From assembly GCA_966249405.1 (NCBI GenBank), contig CBINDO010000004.1, positions 12,537 to 76,536 of the forward strand: DNA of 64,000 bases, given 5' to 3'. Below the pieces are notes generated by a model. That model was not told the DNA's origin. It saw nothing but the letters and a program-made list of their open reading frames with translations, and searched no databases. Source of the stretch: SZUA-265 sp966249405. GTDB lineage: Bacteria > Myxococcota_A > Polyangia > Polyangiales > Polyangiaceae. Below are positions 35,879 to 45,000 of this stretch, one piece after another. The position numbers and the translations under genes are program-made. The first letter of the stretch is position 1. Each line of letters opens with the position of its first letter.

Positions 35879-35923
35879 GTGGGAGGGAGCCGCGCGAGCG
35901 CCGCCACGGAGCTGGGCCCAACC
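35879..35923 (+). repeat. Dispersed intergenic element, copy 3 of 3
   Basis: GTGGGAGGGAGCCGC, 18 variable bases, then CTGGGCCCAACC. It lies between the convergent uvrA and S1-protein genes, flanked by a hairpin on each side. Confidence 0.75.
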
Positions 35924-35939
35924 CACGAACGGTAAAGCA

Positions 35940-35971
35940 AAGCCCAATCGAGTTCGTCTTCGATTGGGCTT
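35940..35971. terminator. Hairpin between uvrA and the S1-domain gene
   Basis: AAGCCCAATCGA and TCGATTGGGCTT form a 12-bp perfect stem around an 8-base loop. It is well placed to end transcripts of both convergent genes. Confidence 0.7.
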
Positions 35972-36107
35972 GCCGCCAGGTTTACAGTGATGCTCGGCGC
36001 TGCGTGATAGAGACGCGGCTCGAAAAACCCGAGACGTCACGCAGCGGTGAGCGCTCGGAGTCTCCTTGGCCGTCAACGACGTCGACGTCAGCGGGCGGGC
36101 ATGACGT

Positions 36108-37385
36108 TCAGTTGCGGCCGCGTCGCACCCCGTCGCCGCTCGGGGTGGCCCCGGGGGCCGCGGGTTCGGTGCCGCCCTCGGGCATCGAAATCCCGAGACG
36201 GCTGGCGAGCAAAGCACCAAACGACCCCACCGACTGCGCCGCCTTGGGTCCGGACTTCGACTGCGTCTTTGCGAATTCGGAGTAGTTGGCGCGTTCTTCC
36301 ACGCCAGCTACGCGCGCCATGCTGAACGTCAGACGACCGCTGTGGTCCTTGTTGACGAGCACGACGCGCACGTCCGTATCCACCGGGAAGGCGCGACGGT
36401 AGTCCGCGCCGCGCGGCAAACCGAGCTCGCGGAGCGGTACGAGACCGGTGCCTTTCGGCGTCTCGACGAACACGCCAGCAGCGCTCAACTGCGAGACCTT
36501 GCCAACCAACACTTCACCCTCTTCGATGGTGGGGACCACGGGCGCGTCGGAGCGCGCTTTGAGGCTGAGGCGCAACTTCGGGAACGGGCCCTTATCGTTG
36601 GGCTCGATCGCGAGCACGCGCACGGTCACCTTCTCGCCGACGCTGAGCACGTCTTCGACGCGGTTGATGCGCGAGTGAGACAGCTCGGAGATGTGAATCA
36701 ACCCTTCGACGCCGCCCCCGAGATCGACGAACGCGCCGTATTGCTGCACGCTCTGGACCACGCCGTCGAAGTCACCACCGACGGACAGACGCTGGACGAC
36801 CTCCGCGCCGGCGCGTTGACGTTCCTTCTCCAGCAACGCACGACGCGAGAGCACGATGCTGCGCCCGCCGTCTTTGATCTCCATGACGCGGAACGACAGC
36901 TGTTGTCCTTCGAACGTAGCCAGGTTCGACACGAAGGTCGTATCCACTTGCGAAGCCGGGCAAAACGCGCGCAGCGCGCCGATGCTTACCTCGAGCCCGC
37001 CCTTCACGGCCTTGGTCACCGTACCCTCGACGGGCAACTCACCGCTCTTGGCCGACTCGAGTGCCGCCAAGTCGACGCCGCTCTTGCCAGCACCGCGGCC
37101 CAGCGCCGTAACCAGCTTCGGACCCTCGAGGTCGTTCACGCTCGCGACACGCGCGCGGATCGAATCGCCAACTTTGACTCCCAGCTGACCCTTCTTGTCC
37201 TCGAGTTCGCCGCGGTCGATCCGGCCTTCGGCCGTGGCGCCCACGTCGACGAACACGTAGTCCTTCGTGATCTGGACGATGGCCCCTTCGACGGTCTCTC
37301 CAACCCGCAGGCGCTTGCTGCCGCGAGCGGCTTGAGGGTTACCAAGGGCCTCCATCATCGACGCGAAGTCGTTTGGCTGATTCAT
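36108..37385 (-). CDS. S1 RNA-binding repeat protein
   Basis: A 425-residue cytoplasmic protein with four S1-type OB folds, at about 25-90, 110-180, 200-275 and 290-360. Typical stretches are GAIVQITKDYVFVDVGATAEG, and GVVQSVQQYGAFVDLGGGVEGLIHISELSHSRI in the third, best-conserved repeat. It is shorter than a ribosomal S1 (usually six repeats), so it is more likely an S1-like RNA-binding factor than the essential S1, although such proteins are often annotated as 30S S1. The C-terminal 60 residues are a flexible tail. Confidence 0.85.
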   Translation of the reverse strand: MNQPNDFASMMEALGNPQAARGSKRLRVGETVEGAIVQITKDYVFVDVGATAEGRIDRGELEDKKGQLGVKVGDSIRARVASVNDLEGPKLVTALGRGAGKSGVDLAALESAKSGELPVEGTVTKAVKGGLEVSIGALRAFCPASQVDTTFVSNLATFEGQQLSFRVMEIKDGGRSIVLSRRALLEKERQRAGAEVVQRLSVGGDFDGVVQSVQQYGAFVDLGGGVEGLIHISELSHSRINRVEDVLSVGEKVTVRVLAIEPNDKGPFPKLRLSLKARSDAPVVPTIEEGEVLVGKVSQLSAAGVFVETPKGTGLVPLRELGLPRGADYRRAFPVDTDVRVVLVNKDHSGRLTFSMARVAGVEERANYSEFAKTQSKSGPKAAQSVGSFGALLASRLGISMPEGGTEPAAPGATPSGDGVRRGRN

Positions 37386-37444
37386 GCGGCTGCTTTAGGA
37401 GCCAATCGGGGCCGGTGACAAGCAAATTTGCCATGGAAATGGCA

Positions 37445-37474
37445 AAAACGCGGCGTGTGGCGACGCCGCGTTTT
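37445..37474 (-). terminator. Second hairpin downstream of the flagellin gene
   Basis: AAAACGCGGCGT and ACGCCGCGTTTT pair over 12 bp around GTGGCG. U-rich sides are produced in both directions. It lies in tandem with the hairpin at 37500-37551, before the S1-domain gene. Confidence 0.75.
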
Positions 37475-37499
37475 GCGCGATGCACGGAAGTAAGAAACG

Positions 37500-37551
37500 G
37501 AGCGCGCGCGTCGGCCCCAACAGAGCTACCCAAGAACCGACGCGCGCGCTC
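37500..37551 (-). terminator. First hairpin downstream of the flagellin gene
   Basis: Two 15-base arms (GAGCGCGCGCGTCGG and its complement) at 37500-37514 and 37537-37551 pair perfectly around a 22-base loop, 11 bp past the flagellin stop. Followed by the hairpin at 37445-37474, it should isolate the flagellin transcript from the S1-domain gene. Confidence 0.7.
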
Positions 37552-37562
37552 GGGCGCCCGCC

Positions 37563-38393
37563 TTATCTGCCGACTAGGCCGAACGCAAGTTGTGGCAGCT
37601 GGTTGGCCTGTGCGAGGACCGAGATACCAGCCTGCGTGAGCACCTGATTCCGAGACATCTTCGAGGTCTCGTCCGCCACGTCCACGTCGCGGATACGCGA
37701 GTTTGCGGCGGAGATGTTCAGGCGCATGGTTTGGATGTTGCTGGTCGCGACGTCGAGGCGGTTCATGGCCGCACCGAAGTTGGACCGGGCCACTGACACC
37801 GAGGTGATGGCAGCGTCGATGGTCGCCAAGGACGAGAGCGCCGACGACGCGGTGGCACCTGCTACGGTGGCCGAGGTGGCTACGGCAGAGAGTGATAACC
37901 CGCCGAAGTCAATCGTGATTTGATCGGAAGCCGTGTTGTCGAGACCCACCTGGAACGTGATCGAGGAGGTCGAGGTGTTGACGAGTTCCTTGCCGTTGAA
38001 CTTCGCCGACTCTTGGATACGACCAATTTCGGCCTGCAACGAGCTGAACTCCGTCTGCAAGAAGTCGCGGTCCTGCTGAGTCAGGCTGCCGTTGGAAGCC
38101 TGGACGCCGATCTCGCGCATGCGGCCGAGGATGTTGTGCACCTCACCGAGTGCACCTTCCGCGGTTTGCGCCATCGAGATACCGTCGGAAGCATTGCGCT
38201 CTGCGACGGTGTACGAGCGAATCTGAGACTTCATCGATTCGCTGATCGCCAACCCTGCCGCGTCATCTGCAGCGGTGTTGATGCGGTAACCGCTCGAGAG
38301 TTTGTTGAAACTCTTTTGCAGGTTGTTCTGGTTGTGGAGGAGGTTCTTTTGAGCCTCCATCGATGACGTGTTCGTTTGAATGTAAAGTGCCAT
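37563..38393 (-). CDS. fliC: Flagellin, short form
   Basis: A 276-residue flagellin with both conserved ends: D0/D1 N-terminal (MALYIQTNTSSMEAQKNLLHNQNNLQKSFNKL, SSGYRINTAADDAAGLAISE) and the C-terminal coil (NRLDVATSNIQTMRLNISAANSRIRDVDVADETSKMSRNQVL). The variable outer domains are nearly absent, which explains the length. It should be exported by the flagellar type III system and polymerise into the filament. No other flagellar gene is in the window, so the rest of the system lies elsewhere or this is an isolated copy. AGGAAGGAG precedes the ATG. Confidence 0.95.
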   Translation of the reverse strand: MALYIQTNTSSMEAQKNLLHNQNNLQKSFNKLSSGYRINTAADDAAGLAISESMKSQIRSYTVAERNASDGISMAQTAEGALGEVHNILGRMREIGVQASNGSLTQQDRDFLQTEFSSLQAEIGRIQESAKFNGKELVNTSTSSITFQVGLDNTASDQITIDFGGLSLSAVATSATVAGATASSALSSLATIDAAITSVSVARSNFGAAMNRLDVATSNIQTMRLNISAANSRIRDVDVADETSKMSRNQVLTQAGISVLAQANQLPQLAFGLVGR

Positions 38394-38419
38394 TACCGAG
38401 CTCCTTCCTTGGAGAGATG

Positions 38420-38439
38420 AACAACCTTGCTTGGTTGTT
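38420..38439 (-). promoter_or_regulatory. Hairpin in the flagellin 5' untranslated region
   Basis: AACAACC and GGTTGTT pair around a 6-base loop, about 27 bp upstream of the flagellin ATG. A leader hairpin fits the post-transcriptional control often seen for flagellin mRNA, but no regulator is visible here. Confidence 0.45.
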
Positions 38440-38535
38440 TCGCAGGACGTCGATGTCCTACGAATCGAGGGAACGGGGCTCTGGGTGCCCCCTGGAGTCG
38501 ATTCCGAGCCTCGAGAGACAATCTCCGAAGTTACC

Positions 38536-38550
38536 GGTTCGAATCGAACC
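38536..38550. promoter_or_regulatory. Palindrome between flagellin and RNase H genes
   Basis: GGTTCGAATCGAACC is a perfect 7-bp dyad around one A in the divergent spacer. It resembles a tRNA T-loop by chance, but no tRNA fits around it. It may bind a regulator of either gene. Confidence 0.35.
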
Positions 38551-38680
38551 ACTTCTGCGTGGCAAAGCGCGAAAGTTTCCCGAATTGAGCCAACTCTCTC
38601 GCCTAACCGGGCTCGAGTGCTCCGATCTTGAACGCTGCGAGAAGAACGAATAACGTGGCAGTTCCGTCCGGTCCCCACCA

Positions 38681-39370
38681 ATGCCCGAGTTCGTCTGCAG
38701 CACCTGCCAAACCACGTTTTCCGTTCCTCAAGCCGCCCTCGACCGTTACCCCGGCTGGACGCCAAAGGAGTGTCGAAAGTGCAAAGAGGCCCGCACAGGG
38801 GAAGCGACTCCCAGCGGCGGCGGGACCAAGCGCCCTCGCAGCGCTGGCAACGGCACGGCGTCTCCACGCCGTGGCGGTGAGACGCGTGAGGAAAACCTGA
38901 CCGTGGCGGAAGTGCTCGCCAAATATTCGGGTGGCCCACAGTCGGGCGTCTTCACCGACGGCGCCTCACATCCCAACCCCGGCCCCGGCGGTTGGGGCGC
39001 CGTGTATGTCCTCGATGGACAAGTCCTCAAACAGGCGTTTGGTCACGAACCCAACACGACCAACAATCGGATGGAGCTGATGGCGCTCATCCAGGGGTTC
39101 GATCTCGTACCCGCCGGCGTCGCGTGCGACGTTTGGACTGACAGCCAGCTCTGCGTCAAAACGATCAACGAGTGGGCCGCGGGCTGGAAGAAGAATGGGT
39201 GGAAGCGCAAGACCGGCGAGATCAAAAACCTAGAGCTCGTTCAAGAGCTCTATGCCAAACACCTCGCGCGCCCCGAGCTCAAGTTGCGGTGGATCGCTGC
39301 GCACTCCGGGCATCGTTGGAACGAATACGCAGACGCGCTGTCGACCGCTTATCGCCGCAGCCAAACCTGA
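38681..39370 (+). CDS. rnhA: Ribonuclease HI with N-terminal zinc-ribbon
   Basis: A 229-residue protein. An N-terminal CxxC pair (CSTC and CRKC) forms a short zinc ribbon, followed by a basic, Gly/Ser/Arg-rich linker to about residue 75. The RNase H domain then has all four carboxylates: D in FTDGASHPNP, E in NNRMELMAL, D in WTDSQLC and D in NEYADALS. It cuts the RNA strand of RNA-DNA hybrids such as R-loops. The zinc-ribbon extension is unlike the hybrid-binding domain of eukaryotic RNases H and may help with targeting. It is divergent from the flagellin gene. Confidence 0.92.
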   Translation: MPEFVCSTCQTTFSVPQAALDRYPGWTPKECRKCKEARTGEATPSGGGTKRPRSAGNGTASPRRGGETREENLTVAEVLAKYSGGPQSGVFTDGASHPNPGPGGWGAVYVLDGQVLKQAFGHEPNTTNNRMELMALIQGFDLVPAGVACDVWTDSQLCVKTINEWAAGWKKNGWKRKTGEIKNLELVQELYAKHLARPELKLRWIAAHSGHRWNEYADALSTAYRRSQT

Positions 39371-39556
39371 AGAAAGAACCGCGGTACGCCCGGGAGTCGC
39401 GTGTCGGCGCGTGTGCTGAACTCAGTCACGAGTTGCAGGTGAAACGCCTCTCGTGTCTCCCGCTCCGCGGCGCCTCATAAGCAACCGCGTGGCGGTGCTC
39501 GCCTCATAGCGCCGCACACACTGCGTCGTGCCCTCACCCACGTGGCGTACTGGATT

Positions 39557-39625
39557 GAATAGTCCAAAAAACTATTCGATGTTGGCGGGTTGGCGCCGTT
39601 CACAGAATTGACCCAGACTATTCGA
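39557..39625. promoter_or_regulatory. Repeated ACTATTC half-sites upstream of the FHA-GGDEF gene
   Basis: GAATAGT (39557-39563) and ACTATTC (39571-39577) form a perfect dyad around CCAAAAA, and ACTATTCGA recurs at 39617-39625. They lie 20-90 bp before the GTG start, a likely place for regulator binding. AT content is above its surroundings. Confidence 0.45.
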
Positions 39626-39643
39626 GCACAAGGGGTACATTCT

Positions 39644-40570
39644 GTGGAACACGATTGGCTAGTGGATGACGTCGACGAAGAGGCAACGGCCATCTTCAGT
39701 GCTCGCGGACTCGGTATCTCCGCCCCGCCTTCGCGACCAACGGTACACGTGCTCGTGCACTTGGATGGCACTCATGCGGGCAAGCCGATTCGACTTCCCC
39801 CCGACGCCACGTTCACGCTTGGACGTCGCGATGACTGCGATCTGGTGCTCAAGCTCGACGGCGTGAGCCGCACTCACGCCCGGTTGGTGCCGTCGAACGG
39901 TGGTTTCGAGGTCGAAGATCTGGGCTCCGCAAACGGCACGATGGTCGGGTCCGAACCCATCAAACGGCGATTGTTGCGCGACGGCGACATCATCCGCGTC
40001 GGCCCGAACGTTCGTTTGAAGTATTCGATCACCGACAACTCGGAAGCAGACTTGCTTCACCAACTGTGGGAGGCGAGCGTCCGCGACTCACTCACCGGGG
40101 CGTTCAATCGCGAATACTTGACCGAGCGTCTGAAGGCCGAAATTGCGTTCGCTCAACGCCACAACACCGACACCGCGTTGATCATGTTCGACCTCGACCA
40201 CTTCAAGAAGGTGAACGACACCTACGGCCACCAAGCGGGCGACGCGGTGCTCATCGAGGTGTGTCGCGCCGTGATGGCGACGTTGCGAACAGAGGACATC
40301 CTGTCGCGCTATGGCGGCGAAGAGTTCGCGATCAGCGCCCGCGGCATCAACATCGCGGCCGCCCAAACCTTGGCTGAACGACTGCGCCTGAGCACGCAAC
40401 GCGTGGTGCGCTTCGACCGGCACTTGATCCCGGTGACGACGAGCTTCGGCTGTGCGTCACTCGTCGAACTGGGCGAAGATCCATCGCCAGCCGGCTTGAT
40501 CGCAGCCGCGGATCGCCGCCTGTACCTGGCCAAATCCGGTGGTCGCAACCGCGTCGTCTCGACTGGTTGA
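39644..40570 (+). CDS. FHA-GGDEF diguanylate cyclase
   Basis: A 308-residue cytoplasmic protein. An FHA domain comes first (about 45-115: FTLGRRDDCDLVLKLDGVSRTHARL and DLGSANGTMVGSE), reading phosphothreonine on a partner. The GGDEF domain follows (about 145-300) with the active GGEEF in SRYGGEEFAISARG and the metal site MFDLDHFKKVNDTYGHQAGD. It can therefore probably couple Ser/Thr kinase signalling to cyclic di-GMP synthesis. No I-site RxxD is visible before the motif. I chose the GTG at 39644 with AAGGGG eight bases upstream; a TTG at 39590 would add 18 residues. Confidence 0.88.
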   Translation: MEHDWLVDDVDEEATAIFSARGLGISAPPSRPTVHVLVHLDGTHAGKPIRLPPDATFTLGRRDDCDLVLKLDGVSRTHARLVPSNGGFEVEDLGSANGTMVGSEPIKRRLLRDGDIIRVGPNVRLKYSITDNSEADLLHQLWEASVRDSLTGAFNREYLTERLKAEIAFAQRHNTDTALIMFDLDHFKKVNDTYGHQAGDAVLIEVCRAVMATLRTEDILSRYGGEEFAISARGINIAAAQTLAERLRLSTQRVVRFDRHLIPVTTSFGCASLVELGEDPSPAGLIAAADRRLYLAKSGGRNRVVSTG

Positions 40571-40624
40571 TTCCAAAGCACCGCGCCGCGCAGAGCGCTG
40601 CGGTGACGCTGACCGTGCTTCGGC

Positions 40625-41191
40625 TCAGCCCTTTGCCGACCGCTGCACCATGCCGCGATAGGCCTTCTCCGAGAGTGTCGGCTCGCCGCGCGTCCAAGCC
40701 ACGATGGCCAGTGCCAGCTCGGCGTCCCACACGACGCTGCGCCGAAGTTGTAGGAACTCGGTGTATTGCTCGTCCACGATGCCATCCAACACCTCGAGCA
40801 GGTGCATGCGCTCGAAGAACCGCTCGTCGCTGTCGTTGGCCGTCAACATCGGCAGTTTGACGCCGGTCTTGGCGAGTGAGTCCGCCTCGAAGACGAACGA
40901 AAAATCCTGCGAGTCCAGCGTTACGCAGACGCGCGCCTTGACCGGCAGCCAGCCGTGTTGAAGCGCGAGCTTGGCCTCGACCCGAGCGGCGGGCGCGACA
41001 CCCTTGAAAGCGATGCGCTCGGTTGGTTCGTACATGTAACGCATGCCGAGCTGTGAATCGAGCCACAGCTCGAAAGGTGAGCCGTCGGCACGACTGAACT
41101 CGGCTTCGTGAAGTTCGGACTTGAACCACAACCAGACCAAGAATTCGCGCCCTAAAAAGCGCGTGTTTTCGACGCGTTCGAGAAGATCCAT
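40625..41191 (-). CDS. RdgC-like, C-terminal-half-like protein (split)
   Basis: A 188-residue protein that starts MDLLERVENTRFLGREFLVWLWFKSELHE. This FLGxEFLxWLWxxSE pattern resembles my recollection of the middle of RdgC-like proteins in related bacteria. The rest (RIAFKGVAPAARVEAKLALQHG, VCVTLDSQDFSFVFEAD) fits an RdgC-like second half: an alpha/beta domain acting on DNA. It begins 19 bp after the neighbouring gene, which resembles the RdgC N-terminal half, and is in another frame, so two genes seem to stand for one usual protein. Homology was judged by eye only. Confidence 0.55.
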   Translation of the reverse strand: MDLLERVENTRFLGREFLVWLWFKSELHEAEFSRADGSPFELWLDSQLGMRYMYEPTERIAFKGVAPAARVEAKLALQHGWLPVKARVCVTLDSQDFSFVFEADSLAKTGVKLPMLTANDSDERFFERMHLLEVLDGIVDEQYTEFLQLRRSVVWDAELALAIVAWTRGEPTLSEKAYRGMVQRSAKG

Positions 41192-41210
41192 GATTCGATG
41201 CCGGTCGACC

Positions 41211-41855
41211 TCAGGTCGACGCCTCCTCGTTGCGGGCAGGGAGCTCCGAGGCGAAAAGCGTTTGCTCGAGGTCGCACAACTGCTCGGCGTGTTTGGTGCC
41301 GATGATCTTGTCCGCGACGGTGTACGGACTGGCTTCGCGCAGGGTGAGAGAAAAGGTGCGTTCGAACAAGACGCACAGATCGTCGATGGTCCGAGTCGCG
41401 CGGCACCAGAACAACACCTCGGCACGGTTGAGATCCCAACACACGTCGAAGACGCGCATGCTGGGGATCACCTTCTTGCGCAACTTGCGGTTGACCCGGA
41501 ATTTGATCTCGTCCTTGTCGCGCTTCGAGAGCTTGTCTTTACCGGTGCGCGAAAGATGCTCAGCCGCTGCCTCGGCGAACTGAGCCTTGAACAAGGGTCG
41601 CGGGATGCGCCAGCGATCGACACGTAAACCCAGTACAATGAATGAATTGAGGAATACCTGCTGGTGAGCCAACTCCAAATCCAAGCCGTTGCCCGCGACA
41701 CACCAGCCCGAAGTCTCTTCCTCCTCGCCGTCGACCGTGAGCTCGGTGAAGCGTCGAAGATGAATGTTCTTCATGAAAGCCTGAGAGACTTGCTTCGGCA
41801 ATTCTCCTTCCACGAAGAACTTGGTCACGCTGATTGAACCGTTGAAAACACCCAT
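41211..41855 (-). CDS. RdgC-like, N-terminal-half-like protein (split)
   Basis: A 214-residue protein starting MGVFNGSISVTKFFVEGELP. The stretch KDKLSKRDKDEIKFRVNRKLRKKVIPSMRVFDVCWDLNRAEVLFWCRATRTIDDL parallels E. coli RdgC, where a basic helix precedes the LLPRAFSRFSQTMMWID region, then a short beta unit and the AEDTLALLRKSLG helix. RdgC binds double-stranded DNA as a ring and limits RecA. The C-terminal half is on the next gene, 19 bp downstream. Its position beside recCBD, divergent across 192 bp, supports a recombination role. Confidence 0.55.
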   Translation of the reverse strand: MGVFNGSISVTKFFVEGELPKQVSQAFMKNIHLRRFTELTVDGEEEETSGWCVAGNGLDLELAHQQVFLNSFIVLGLRVDRWRIPRPLFKAQFAEAAAEHLSRTGKDKLSKRDKDEIKFRVNRKLRKKVIPSMRVFDVCWDLNRAEVLFWCRATRTIDDLCVLFERTFSLTLREASPYTVADKIIGTKHAEQLCDLEQTLFASELPARNEEAST

Positions 41856-42047
41856 AGATTCAGTCTCGACTTGGCCGATGAGGCAAAGGCGCGCGGTGAG
41901 TAGCCAATCGCCCTCGCTCGGTCAACGCGCACGCCATGTCGCGTCCTGAGCGACGGGCCGAGCTACGCGCTTCCAGCGTGGCCAACGGACATTTACGGTC
42001 ACCCCATCCGCGCTGCCAGTCGACCAGGAATCGTGTAGGGTACGCAC

Positions 42048-45000
42048 GTGACTGTCGAGCAGCTACACGTCCACCGCAGCAACCGCGTCGAGCGCCTCGT
42101 GGATGCGCTGTTCGACGAGGTCAACAAGCCGCTGAGCTCACCGTTTCGCAAGGAGCTGCTCGTGGTTCAGGGTCAAGGTATGGCGACCTGGCTCAACATG
42201 GAGCTGAGCCGCCGCGCCGGGGTGTGGGCCAACACCGAATACCTCTACCCCAAACACTTCATCGAGCGCATTTTCGACGCGGTCACGAGCCCTGCAGCTG
42301 GGCCCAAGGTGACGACCGAACAGTATTCGCCGGAATCGTTGACCTGGACGGTGGCAGCCCGACTGACGGCGCACCTCGACGATCCCGCGTTCGAGTCGTT
42401 GCGCAACTACGTCGGTGTGCCGGTCGACGAGGAGCGTTTGTTCTCGCTGAGCGCCAAGATCGCCGAAACGTTCGACGAGTACCTCACGTTCCGACCAGAG
42501 TTGGTCCGCTTGTGGGGAAAAGGAGAGGCGATGTTCGCCGAGCCGCAACTCGATCTCTTTCAGCAATCGCCGTCCGCGGACCCCGCCATCTGGCAACGAC
42601 GACTCTGGCGAGACATAGAGTCCGTGCTCGGCCCGCAACACACCGCGGCGCTCGAGAAGAAGTACCTCGCCAGTCTGTCTCGCCGCAAGCACGCTCAGGG
42701 TTTACCGGAGCGAGTCTCGGTGTTTGGACTCTCGACGTTACCGCCGATGTACATCCGCGCGCTAGCGGCGCTCGGCAAGCTGATCCCGGTACACCTCTAC
42801 TTGCAGAGCCCGACTCGGGAGTACTTCGGAGACGTGCTGATCGACCGCAAGCAGCGGGACGACAACCAAGACGGCAACCGTCTCGTACGGTCGCTGGGCA
42901 CGCTCGCCGCGGAGTTCAATCAAGTGATTACCGAGAGCTGCGAGGCACAAGGCGTGGCAGAGGTAGATCACCACCACTACGAGGCCGCGGAGCCCGCGTC
43001 CCTCCTTCACCACGTGCAGCGTGATCTGCTCGAGTTCACGGAGCGGGTCGACCCCGGGCTCCGCGCAGACGGCTCGATCGTCGTGCATTCGTGTCACAGC
43101 CCGATCCGAGAGGTGGAAGTATTGCACGACCAGATCCTGCATTTGGTGCATACGGAAGGTTACCGCCCCCAGGACATCCTGGTGCTGTTGCCGGACGTCG
43201 AGGCCTACGCACCGCTGCTGGACGCCGTGTTTCGACGTGACGACGACCGGTTTCTCCCGTATCGGATAGCGGACCGCCAAGCCGACGCGGAATCGGCGGT
43301 CGTCAAGGCGTTCTTGCGTATCCTGGATCTCGTCTCGGAACGCGTGACTTCCGCGCAGGTGATGGACGTCCTCTCACTGCCGCCGGTTCGCAGGCAGTTC
43401 GGCCTGGAAGCGGCTGACTTGCCCACCATCACCGAATGGCTGGTCCAGTCCCACGTGACGTGGGGTATCGACGAAGCACACCGCAACCGCGAGGTGGGGG
43501 ACGTGGCCGGCAACACCACCTGGCAAGCGGGACTGGATCGCTTGCTGTTGGGTTACGCCGTGGACACGTTGGGTGAGCAACTCGTGGCGGGCATCTTCCC
43601 CTATGAACACATAGAGGGGAAGAGCGCGCTGTTGCTCGGTAACTTTCGGCGATTCGCTTCGGTGTTGTTCAAGCACGTCGAAGCGCTTGCCGAGCCGCGC
43701 CCGCCGGCGGCTTGGCAGTCGAGCTTGGCTGCAGTCATCGACGAGCTACTTTCCATCTCCAAAGAGGAGTACTGGCAAAAGCAGTGGCTCGTCGAGGCGT
43801 TGGATTCTCTCGCTACCCTTTCTGAACGGGCCGGGTACGTGGACTCGGTAGGTGTGCCGGTCGTCAGGCGGCTACTCTACCAACGTTTGGAGCGGCAAGG
43901 CGCTGCGCGTGGCTTCTTGGCCGGTGGCATCACCATGAGCGCGCTCATCCCTATGCGCAGCATTCCGTTCGAAGTGATCTGCGTGATGGGCATGAACGAC
44001 GGCGCGTTCCCTCGCGACGCCCACCGGACGGACTTCAACCTTCTCGAGCACGGGGACGACAAACGCCGCTATGGTGACCCGAACCGACGGCTCGAGGACC
44101 GCTATCTGTTCCTCGAAGCGCTGGCCTCTGCGCGCTCCAAGTTCATGGTGACCTACGTCGGGCAAAGCGTCAGAGACAACAGCGTCCGCTCGCCATCCGT
44201 GGTGGTCATGGAATTGCTCGAAGCCGTCCGTGCTTGCTCCGCGAGCCCCAACCTCGCCGAAGGGTTACTGGTGCGACACCCGCTCCAGCCGTTCAGCCCC
44301 CGATATTTCGACAACGGAAGCGCACACCTCTTCTCGTACGCTCGCGAGTTCGTCCCCAACTTCGACGACCCGGTTTCGAAGGACCGGGACTTCTTGACCG
44401 CACCGCTCGTTGCTGCCGAGACCGCGGAGGTGTTGCCGCTGAGTGAACTTCTGTTCTTCTTTCGGGCGCCCACCAGGTATTTGCTGGAGCGACGCCTCAA
44501 GGTGCGCTTCCAAGAGCAACTGGTGACCCTGGAAGAGCACGACTCCACCGAGCTCGATCCACTCGAAGCGTACCAGGTCGGCGCGCCGCTCCTCGATCAG
44601 CTGCGGCGCGGCATTCCCGCGGACGCCTCGATGGAAATAGCGCGAGCTCGAGGCGCCTTACCCGCGGGTCAGCTCGGAAAGTACGAGTTCCATCAGCTCG
44701 AGTACACGGCCCTTTCCCTCGCGGAGATCGCTAGCACGTTGGTCGGATCCGGTTCACCATCGCAAGTGCCGATCTCAGTCACCTGCGGTGGTCGTCACGT
44801 CGAGGGAACCGTCACCGACGTTTTCTCGAACCAGCGCGTTCACATCCAGTTTGCACGTGTCACCGGGCGAGGCGTACTGCGGACCTGGATAGAACACCTG
44901 CTGCTCGCAGTGGAACGCGCCGAATTCCGCGCCGATGGCGTTAGTTGGTTGGTGGGTCGCGAGGGACAAGGCGACAAGCCCGTGGTGTTGCGGTACGCAC

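Noticed and set aside
35879..35971. One compound terminator including the dispersed repeat copy
   Set aside because: The hairpin at 35940-35971 is complete by itself, and the repeat boxes recur at places without this hairpin.
38530..38556. tRNA T-loop-like GGTTCGAATC between flagellin and RNase H genes
   Set aside because: The flanking bases do not form a T-stem, and no acceptor, D or anticodon arm fits; it is part of a simple palindrome.
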